A DNA stretch of 64,000 nt from Myrmaecium sp. VS I D KN 1 (lineage: Eukaryota > Ascomycota > Dothideomycetes > Valsariales > Valsariaceae): contig JADQAV010000017.1 of NCBI GenBank assembly GCA_019775845.1, forward strand, positions 620,001 through 684,000. The letters are read 5' to 3'. The translations under genes were made by a program, and so were the position numbers. The notes under the pieces are model-generated. The model was not told where the DNA came from and made no database searches. It was given only the letters and a program-made list of their open reading frames with translations. This document shows positions 1 through 9,000 of the stretch, piece after piece. Position 1 is the first letter of the stretch; each line of letters opens with the position of its first letter.

Positions 1-1855
1 CGTTTCGAGAAGCGGTGGTTTTGGCCTCAGCTTCACGGAAGCGCTGGACAGGTGCGGGAAGGGTATCATCGGTAAGTGCGCCAGCCATGGCCAAAGCGTT
101 CGTGCCGCCACTGGGCAGCATCTTCTTCTCACGCTCCGCCTTCTCTTTCATAAGCTTTTCCTTGAGATCTTTCATGTCGTCGTCGGAGGGATAGAGGTAA
201 GGGTAAATGTCGCGCAGGGAGATGAAACCGATCTTGATGAGGAGGGCAGTGAGGTAGATGAGGTTGGAGGGTAGAGTCTCGTTTTCGCCTCGTCGATCCG
301 ACGCATAATACTGTAGCTTATAACCGAGGAGTTGTGCAGCAGTCGTATTGCCGTTAGGGGGGAGCTCGCCATTCTTCTTGATCCACGCGACGTCCTCATC
401 GGAAAGGCCGAAGGAATCTTTGTTGGAGTCGTTGATCACCTCGGGATGAAGAACGCGACGACTACCAAGTTCGAAGTAGGCACGGGTGCCGATCTCCTGA
501 ACACGCTTCCAGAACCGGGTATCACGTTCCTTTTTGGCGGCGGCCAACTGCTCGCGCTCCTCATCCGTATACGCCCATGTCTCGGAGCCGGGCAGGGCCC
601 ATGACGGCAGCGACTGTATCTGAAGAGTGGTCGTCTCGAGACCCGGATATGTCTTCTCTTCCGGCCACCACGAGCTCATCCGGAGGAATTTGATGAAGAA
701 GGTGCCGTTGGCAACCAATTGATTTGCACAAACGTCGAGGGTGACATCAAGCACACGCCCAACATCCATGTCGAACGCACCAATCAAAGCCTTGATCCTG
801 GTGAAAGCCTCTTCCACCATCGTAGCAGTCGGCGCGCCACGGTTTCCCATTGCGAAGTATTCCGTGAGAAGTTTGGAGTACCCTTCAGTCTCCTCAACAA
901 GCCGGTTGTACGCCGACTGGCGGTAGTAGGTGTCTGTGCTCTGTCGAATGAACTTTCTGTAGAAGGTGTTCCGCACAAAGCCCAGCTTCATCAACACGTC
1001 CGCCTCCAAGACCTCACGGATGATCTGGGGCGAGATCCATGTGTTAACGATGATCTGAACCAACGCGGGGTTGTCAAGGTCTTCCGGCGCACAGAAGGCG
1101 GTGGATATGACGTCGCAGAAGAACTCGGCCGAGTTGATACCGCAGTCAAGCTCCTTGACTTGCCATAGGATCTCCCTGACCGTCTCGCCGGCAGACTGGG
1201 GACTGATACGACCGAGAAGGCCCGACCGGACGATGTCCTGGAAGACCTCGCCTATCGTAAGAGTGTTGTCCTTGACGGCGTCAGCAATGACGGCCGCTTT
1301 ACCCGTGCTCTCCCAAGCCTTGACCCGCTCATCGGTAACCCATTTGTGAGGGAAATGTCGCTTTCGCGGCGGCGGAGCAGGTTGGGCAGGTGTCGGCTGT
1401 GCTAAGTTTGCTTGCTTCGGTTGTGTCGGGGCCGGTTGGATCTGAGGGGTAGGAGGATTTGACGGAGCCGGTTGGATCTGAGGGGTAGGAGGATTTGACG
1501 GAGCCGGTTGGGAGGGAGCTGACTGCGTCTGTGGTACCGGAGGAGGGTTCATCGCGGTATTCTGCGAACGGGGAGTTGGAGTGGAGGTCGCATTTGCTGC
1601 CGACGCAGAGGTCTCAGCTCCATTCCGCTGCGGAGTAGGAGACGCGCGCGGCGTGTTACCTCTATAACCACCTCTGTTCGACCGACGATCGCCTCGTGAG
1701 TTTTGTGAGTTCCCTCGCCGGTTCGGTAATTCCGTGCTATGCGGGTTCTGTTGAGCAAGGCTCATATTCTGAGGCCGGTGAGGGGAGGGGCGGGACTCAG
1801 TGCCGTCGTGCGACTGCGTGCGGTCAGGACGCTTGCGCTTATTGAGCGGAGCCAT
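1..1855 (-). CDS. THO2: THO complex subunit 2, N-terminal part (cut by window start)
   Basis: Large scaffold subunit of the nuclear THO/TREX complex, which couples transcription elongation to mRNP assembly and export. The frame is open without an intron from an ATG at 1855 to the window edge, giving about 618 residues; the C-terminal part lies outside. The first 165 or so residues are basic, Pro/Gln/Ser-rich and disordered, starting MAPLNKRKRP, and contain a 12-residue repeat. From about residue 170 the sequence is a folded helical region with family-typical stretches such as ALPGSETWAYTDEEREQ (near 550-600) and LIKIGFISLRDIYPYLYPSD (near 180-240). Family assignment is from recognition of these stretches, not from a search. 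The next gene upstream is hemA on the same strand, 782 bp away. Start choice: first ATG in the frame with a basic N-terminus usual for fungal Tho2. Confidence 0.85.
   Translation of the reverse strand, partial: MAPLNKRKRPDRTQSHDGTESRPSPHRPQNMSLAQQNPHSTELPNRRGNSQNSRGDRRSNRGGYRGNTPRASPTPQRNGAETSASAANATSTPTPRSQNTAMNPPPVPQTQSAPSQPAPSNPPTPQIQPAPSNPPTPQIQPAPTQPKQANLAQPTPAQPAPPPRKRHFPHKWVTDERVKAWESTGKAAVIADAVKDNTLTIGEVFQDIVRSGLLGRISPQSAGETVREILWQVKELDCGINSAEFFCDVISTAFCAPEDLDNPALVQIIVNTWISPQIIREVLEADVLMKLGFVRNTFYRKFIRQSTDTYYRQSAYNRLVEETEGYSKLLTEYFAMGNRGAPTATMVEEAFTRIKALIGAFDMDVGRVLDVTLDVCANQLVANGTFFIKFLRMSSWWPEEKTYPGLETTTLQIQSLPSWALPGSETWAYTDEEREQLAAAKKERDTRFWKRVQEIGTRAYFELGSRRVLHPEVINDSNKDSFGLSDEDVAWIKKNGELPPNGNTTAAQLLGYKLQYYASDRRGENETLPSNLIYLTALLIKIGFISLRDIYPYLYPSDDDMKDLKEKLMKEKAEREKKMLPSGGTNALAMAGALTDDTLPAPVQRFREAEAKTTASRN
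1431..1514 (-). repeat. 36-bp in-frame tandem repeat in THO2
   Basis: Two adjacent 36-bp copies begin at 1431 and 1467 and look identical, with the start of a third from 1503. The period is a multiple of three, so it adds the 12-residue unit PAPSNPPTPQIQ to the disordered N-terminal region of Tho2. It probably varies in copy number between strains (inference). Confidence 0.85.
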
Positions 1856-2637
1856 GGTTGGATAAATGTCGTGGGGGAGGTTGAAGGTAGGAATACGAAT
1901 GAATGGGGAGGATCTCTTTGAAGCTTGTGACTTGCGCTGTTCGACTTGCGGAGATGACGCTGCTCGAAGTCGGTGCAATGGTCCAGCGCAAGAGAGCGGC
2001 TATCGACGAGGTCGATGATATTCGCAAGGCCGCTCCACACAAGCTCAAAGAAAAACCGTCGAGAAGCAGCAAAACGGGTTGTGTAAGGTGAAAGAAAGAC
2101 GTGTTGGCGTCGTGAGCACTTCGCTCTGCTTCAAAGGTGACCGCGAAGTTGCAGGCGTGGTTGTTCCGCTCCGATATGGTCCGTGCACCAGCTCAAGCTT
2201 GCAGGTTCCCACGAGCCGTTCAGTGGAGTTTATATACAGCTTCACGAGGAATTGACGAAGACTTTACAGGCAATTGCAATGATCCCGTTAGACCCGATCA
2301 TCGTCCAAGTCTGTCTCTTCGATTTAGATCAGAAAAATCACATAGACGACGCAAAATTCAAGAACAATATATATAGAGAAGCCATCATTCGACAGCCCCT
2401 CTCCAAACAACGGTGACATTTATCCGCACCTAAATAGTGAACGACAAGAAGATGATAAAAACCAAGAAAAAGTGGGAAGCTGGCAACATGTGCAGCCCAA
2501 ACATCCAACAAACGGTTCTGCTCAACTCTTTTTCTCTCTCGAAAAAAGAGGATCAAGAACTCGTCTCATTGCCCCATAAAAGGGCGACTTTTTCCAGAGC
2601 CAAAAACAACCAGGCGAATCGCAGATGTGCCCCAAAT
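1856..2637. other. Intergenic: hemA 3' end and THO2 5' flank
   Basis: No gene is visible. It lies downstream of the hemA stop and upstream of the THO2 ATG, both on the minus strand, so it should hold the hemA 3' UTR and terminator and the THO2 promoter. Short TATATA stretches occur near 2230 and 2370. Confidence 0.6.
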
Positions 2638-4554
2638 CTACGCAGCAGCAGCGACAGCCTGCGCAGTCTGCTTGCGCTCGTTCTCCAGAATCGCCTCCAA
2701 AACGCCAAGGGGGCCGCTGCCCGCCTTCATCTCCTGCACCACCTCGCTGATCCCAAGCTGCTCATCCGTCCAAAGCGGCTCGACCTCCTCCTTGCCCGCC
2801 TCGCCCACGCCGATGAAACCGCCCTCCGCGGCCCAGTCGCTGGTGCGCTTGATCCCGAGCTCCGTCCACACGCTGTCCAGAGCCTTCACGAGGTGATCGC
2901 GGTACTCGCGGATGTGGCCGGGCGTCGGCGTGATGCGCAGGCGCTCCTGGCCGACCGGTACCGTCGGGTAGTTGATCGCCTGAACGTAGATGCCCCAGTC
3001 TTCCAACAGCATATCGCTAGCCTTCTTCGCGTCCTCCGCGTTACCTACGAGAACCGGCACGATGTGGCTCGGGTTGGGGATCACGGGGATATCCTTCGCC
3101 TTGAGCGCATCCTTCACGGCACGGGTGTGGAGCTGCTGGAGACGTCTATCGCCCTGGTAGTTCATCTGATACTCAATCGCGGCTTCCGCACCGGCCATGG
3201 TCGCAGGGGGAAGGGAAGTGGTAAAAATGAAACCAGGCGCGAGCGACCGAACCCAATCGACGAACTTCGCAGATCCAGCGATGTAGCCACCAACACAGCC
3301 GTAAGCCTTACCAAGCGTGCCGGTGATGATATCGATCCTGTCCATGACCGTACCCTTGGGCTTGCCCACCTTGTGAGCTTCGTAATCGAGATGTTCCGCA
3401 ACACCCGCTCCGTGCGGTCCGTACATGCCGACGGCATGAACCTCGTCCAAAAAGGTGATCGCGCCATACTTGTCGGCCAAGTCACAGATCGCCTCGATGG
3501 GGGCAATCGACCCGCACATGCTGTACACACTCTCGAAAGCGATAATCTTAGGAACCTCCGGGGGCAGGGACGCAAGCTTAGCCTCCAAATCTACGAGGTC
3601 GTTGTGCTTGAAGATCATCTTCTTCGCTCCGGAATGCCTGATACCCTGGATCATCGAAGCGTGGTTCAATGCGTCAGAAAGGATGACGCAATCAGGGAGC
3701 TTGCTTCCTAACGTCGCGAGGGTCGCATCGTTCGCGACGTAGCAGGAAGAGAAAACGAGCGCCGCTTCTTGCGCGTGCAGTTTCGCCAGTGTGGCCTCCA
3801 AGCTGATCGCATGCTGGTTGTGACCGGAGATGTTTCGGGTGCCGCCGGCGCCGGCGCCATACTTGTCCAAAGTTTCATGCATCCTCTTCAGCACCTGCGG
3901 ATTGCGACCCATGCCCAGATAATCGTTCGAGCACCACACGGTCACCTTGTCCTCCTCGTAGGCCATGTGAGCGCGGGGAAACTCCTTGGCCAGACGGTTG
4001 ATGTTGTTGAAGTAACGGTACGATTTGTCCTTGTGCTTCTTCTCAAGCTCGGCCTCGTAGAACTTCTCGTAATCGAACTTGACGGGCTTCGGCGGAGGAG
4101 GCGGTCCGGTGGCTTCGACGGCGGGTTGCGCATTCGCTGCACGGTTGACGGGCTGAGCAAAGGGAACTGGAAGACGGGGTCAGTATTCCATGTTCGGAAC
4201 GTTCGTGGAACCCTGGTACGAACCTTGTCCATGGCGCACTTTGTTCACGTCGACAGCCTGCGCTTCCTTGGCGGAGGAGGTGTGAAGCCTGGCCCTGGGG
4301 ACCTTGGTGGTGTAGGCCCGGGCGCCGCCGTAAATGCCGGCCAGAGTCGCATTGCCGGAGCGAGCGCTCTGGACGGCGAGAGCCTTGCCCATAACCGGGC
4401 AGCGGCGAGCAAGCACCTGGAGGTTGGACATGCTGCCGCCGCCGGGAGACGCAGTGTGGTGGGCGGTGCTGGTGGAGAGGGAGCGGAGGGTGGCGGGTGA
4501 GGTCTTGTGCAGGAACGGACACATCGAGCGGGATTGGCGCAGAAGAGCCTCCAT
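2638..4554 (-). CDS. hemA: 5-aminolevulinate synthase, mitochondrial
   Basis: PLP enzyme that condenses glycine and succinyl-CoA to 5-aminolevulinate, the first committed step of heme synthesis, in the mitochondrial matrix. Two exons, 4554-4224 and 4166-2638, flank a 57-nt phase-1 intron (GTTCGT donor, ACTGAC branch, CCAG acceptor); the product is 619 aa. The first 75 or so residues are basic, Ser/Thr/Ala-rich and nearly free of acids, as in a mitochondrial presequence, and carry two Cys-Pro heme-regulatory-type motifs, SMCPFL (Cys12) and RRCPVM (Cys51). The catalytic core has [10 protein letters not shown], the cofactor Asp in FLDEVHAVG, and the PLP lysine in TGTLGKAYG (about Lys397). Length is close to other fungal ALAS. 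The CP motifs suggest control of import or stability by heme (known for the family). A minus-strand CCAAT box lies about 215 bp upstream. It is widely used as a core housekeeping gene. Confidence 0.97.
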
Positions 4555-6058
4555 GTTGACAGGTGTTGGGCGTCAGGAGTGAGATGCGATTGACGTCCGG
4601 ATGTGTATGTATGAAGCGGAATTGGAGGGTGACAGAAGGGGAAGAAGAGGTCGAAAAAGAAAGTCGGAGGGAGAGGCGGTAGTAATAGAACCGATGGATA
4701 TGTTACAAGCCGGTCTGGTGGAGCAAAAGTGAGATTCATGTAAAGGGTCAGCAGTAACGGGGCGCCCCGATTGGCCGGGCGGTCGGCGTACATAAGCAAG
4801 GCCCCTCTCAGGTCATGACGGGATGGATTTTTGGCGACCGGAGCAGCCCCAGCCGCCGTTCCAGAAGCCTTCCTCGCCGTTGATTTACCGCCGATGTTCC
4901 CCCTTTGCCGGCCGTTCAGCCATCCACCCGCTGTTTTCTCGGAGTCGGTCAGGTTCCTGGACCGCGCCACGTTGGGGACAAAAGTGAGGGAACTGATGCC
5001 TGAGGACCCTCCCTGTAAACACTCACAAACCCCAATACAATCCAGGTTGTGAATCGACGCCATTATTAAAACGCCTTATCATGGGACAACCATTCGATAC
5101 AGGATACTGCGAGAGAATGGTAGTAAAGCTATAAAGGGGAGGAAATGGTGATATATTGATCAATTCGATGGTGGTGGAACATTATACGCCTCAGGCATCA
5201 ATTCCTTCACTTTTGTCCCCCACTGTGGCGCCGGCCATCGGAGTGGATCCCATCGTGCCAGCTCTCTCTCCCCTTTGGTTCTGCGTCATCTCTGGGGAAT
5301 GCAAGTGCGCTTCGAGGACCTGGCTCGTACCATCGAATGATGCTCCTCGTCGGTTGTGAGATGTACGTAATACCGCCTACACCAGGGCATTATTTACGAA
5401 TCTCGACACTCGAACGCAAAGAAATGCCCTCGTCCAGATCCTCGTAAATACTATTTTAAGCTCAGCTGACATTTTGCATTGGTCTTCAGGGAGGTGAAAA
5501 ACAAAAAATCTAAACTCGAAAGGATTAACTCGGGTATTCATTTAAGTAAAGGTTTAAGCATGTGCTATATAGTAGTAAGCCCCCTGTTAGCTACGTAGTA
5601 TGTAACTCCGCGGGAATCCCCCAACGATAGCGTAGTGTCCTCTTAGTGAAATCCATTACGAAGAACGAGGCCAAAATCCGAAAGCATAATTAAACGACCT
5701 CACATCGTCTATTCGGCCCTGAAATGCTATCAGATATCCCTGAACCAAAACGATGAGAAGCAGATCGGCGGAAGAAGGATATGAATAGAACCAAGAAAGG
5801 GATCAGCTATTGAATGCTGTGCGAAATCCAAAAAGGGCATTGCGTCCCGCAGACCGAAAAGTGTGACGATGAAGAAAAGGAAGGGAAGCTCGTCGAAAAA
5901 TTCATGCCTATATCTTCGTTCAAGGTATCCAGTCATCTTAGGAAAATTCCCCTGAACTGCAACGGGACGAGCATGGAGTCGTCGTATTAAAGGGAATTCC
6001 TGCCGTTAAGGACGTTTGCGGACCGCGCTGTCAACCACAGTGGTCCGTGGCCGCCATA
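4555..6058. other. Intergenic between the SNF2/SAM gene and hemA
   Basis: No convincing coding region. The right part follows the stop of the SNF2/SAM gene and the left part is the hemA promoter and leader. The stretch 5380-5950 is more AT-rich than its surroundings. No RNA gene was recognised. Confidence 0.6.
4770..4774 (-). promoter_or_regulatory. CCAAT box upstream of hemA
   Basis: CCAAT reads on the minus strand at 4774-4770, 216 bp upstream of the hemA ATG and in a GC-rich surrounding. The spacing and strand fit a site for the fungal CCAAT-binding (HAP) complex, known to act on heme and respiratory genes. Function is inferred from position only. Confidence 0.4.
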
Positions 6059-9000
6059 CTAACGCCCTGTCGCGGGTTTGTCAGCCACGTTAGCACCAGA
6101 AGAAGATGTAGTCTTGGAGTGGCCATTCGCATTTCCATTCCCCATCGGTTTCGACGACTTAGAGGAAGCCCCAGGCCGCCGCTCATCATCTCCCAGAACC
6201 GAATCGACATCCGATTCCGAGCCCTCTCCCGAAGAGAGGTCGACGACCTTATAAGGAGAGATAAACGGTCGAGCTGTCGGTGCAAAGCGACCTTGGAGGC
6301 GGGGATCACGCGTGCGGTCGACCTTCGAGGCGCTGCTTCTAGGGAAGTGCGACCAAGTAGGCCCGGAATGTGATGCGGAGACGCGGGGCTCACTCGATCC
6401 CGCCACTAGCGGTGTGGCTGGTGCTTCCGACAGGCTGCTTCTGTGTTCTGTCTGACGGACGGGGAGTTTACCAGAACCTCCATTCATTCCACTCGGAGCC
6501 GTGGATCGAGCAGGGATGTTCTGAAAGGCAGTTTGGCCACGTCCGGCCCCCGCCGTAAAAGGGGGCACGTACGTTGTCGATGGGCCAGCGAAGGCTTGCT
6601 GTCGTTGATGTTGGTACATCACTTCCGACAGCGGCTGCTTCTTGATGCGCGCCAACTTGATGGCCTCGATTTCCTGCTCCTCCTCTTTGCTGAACGTAGG
6701 CTCTTCCTCCTCCATTAGAGTCTCCGTCGAGGTAATCGCACGGATTATGAAATCCTTGCCAGGCTCGTATGTATCCAATATATGATCGAGAACGGCGGTA
6801 TCGATTCCCTTGTACGCATGCAGATCTTCCTGAGCAACTTCCTCCGGTTCCTGCAGAAACTGGCGTGGCTTTAGTGAGCGAGCTTTGACGTTCTTCTTGT
6901 CCACGACCGTATAGGCAAGCTGTGTCTTGAAGTTGGCTTGGTGCTTCATCTTGGGCTCCCAGGTGCCTCCGGTGATTAGATGATAGACAAATACCGGTTT
7001 CTCTTGTCCAATGCGATATGCTCTCCCGACCGCTTGCTCTTCCCACGCGGGATTCCAGGCGAAGTCGAAGATAACGACACGATTTGCGCCGGTAATGTTC
7101 AAGCCTACACCACCGGCCCGCGTCGAGACAAAGAACAAGTCCATGTCCTTGCTCTCGTTGAATCCTTTGGTGTATGCCAGACGCTCGGACGGCTTTGTCT
7201 TCCCATCAATCCTCATCGCCCGGAACCCGCGTCGTTCACATATCACTTGAAGATAGTCAAGCGTCGGGATGCTATGCGAGAAGATCAGGACCTTATCTCC
7301 CACTTTCCGAGCCTCGCCAAGGATCCGGTTGAGAACCACGACCTTGGAGGAGAGTTCGGCTGAACTCAGGTCGACGCCTTCAAAGACCTTACGAAGTCTG
7401 TCGAGAAAGCTACTGGAAAGGGTTTCTGCGGGCAGCTCTTTGCTGTCACTAAGATTGCCCTCATCCTCGGCGAACGAATCGCCGTCAGAACCTGAACTTC
7501 TTTTCGAACCTGTTTCTTGCTTTCCGGTTCTCTGCTTCAGCTCTTCTTTCCGGGTCTTGTCAGCGAACATGAGTGGATGATTACAGAGCAGCGACAACCA
7601 GCTCAGCCAGCCCCAGAGTCTCGCCCACGAAACGCGATCGTCCGACCTGGCCAGGACGGCGTTAGCGAACACCGTATACGCTTGCTTCTGGATGGGGGTT
7701 AGCGGCACCGTAATAACGAACTCCAGCTTCGGCTTCAGTTGGCCCTTCAGAGCGGTGATGTCAACCCTGTGGACTTTCGGATCGATCTCATCCTTGAGGA
7801 CTCTCAGCATCTTGTAGCTTCGTCTTCTTTCGCCGGGCCCTGCTCCCGCCCATAGGCCTTCCTCTATGGGCGTTTTGTAGTGGTCGTTGAATTCCTCTTT
7901 GTCGCCTAGCCAGTTTTCGGAGACCCAATTGATCATATTGTAGTATTCCAGTAAATTGTTATTCAAAGGGGAGCCAGTCAATGCAATGCGATACTTTGTC
8001 TTGATCTGGGCGACCGCAGCAGATATACTTGATTTGCTCGCCTTGAAGGTATGCGCTTCATCAGCGATCACGATTCGCGGACCCTGAAGGACATATCTGC
8101 GAGCGGTCTCAGAGGCTTCGGAACTCACTCCCCGCGGTTTACCCTCAGCATATTGTCGGAAGAGCTGGTAACCCATCACGAGGATTCCTTCTTCTTCATA
8201 CCACTCTGTAAGCGCTTCCAACCGTTCGAGAGGGAAAAGCTCTGCTGTTAACGATCGGATCTCACCAAGTTTTCCGCGGGCACTGGCGGGGATCCATGTG
8301 TCCAGCTCATTCCTCCAGTTCGGTATCAATGGTACAGGGCACAGGATCAGCACTCGGGAGGGCGTTCTCCGAAGGGGCTTGGGAACCTGTTCTCTGACAT
8401 TCGGATTGTTAGAGTTAGCTGCCTCCGCTATCGTGACAATCAGGGCAATAGCTTGCATCGTTTTGCCGAGACCCATCGTATGAGCCAGGAGGCAACCAGG
8501 AGATTCATCAGCATCAGCAGCCACGATCTCCCTCCACATGAACTGGATGCCTTTGATCTGATGAGCTTTGGCGCGGCGAGCAATTGACGGATGCAGATAG
8601 ATAACGCCTTCGTCCGAGGCGTGATTTGTATTTACGATCACTTTCTCCCCATGCTGTCCGTCGCGCAAATCCAGCAATTCAGCGTTCTTTTGCTGCTCTT
8701 CCTGACGTAATCGAGCTTTTTCACGCCTCTGCATAGCGTTCAGGTTTTTCGCGACTTTTGGTCTCCGGCGTTTGCTTGGAGTTCTGATCGGCTCACTACC
8801 GCCTGAAGATGATTCATCCTGCGCAAGTGAAGAGGAAGCCATTGGAGTAGGGGCAGCTGACCGGAAGGGCGAGTGTGAGGATTTCAAGTCTGGCACGAGG
8901 ATCGACCGGACAAACTTGTGGAACTCAACCAGCTGCTGCGGCATCGTGCGGCTGTCAGCTGGGAAATCTTTCAAGAAATCATTAGCATCTCCAGCAACCA

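Noticed and set aside
2437-3711. 424-codon open frame antisense to hemA
   Set aside because: Same artefact of biased sense codons; the composition is not protein-like and the sense gene is certain.
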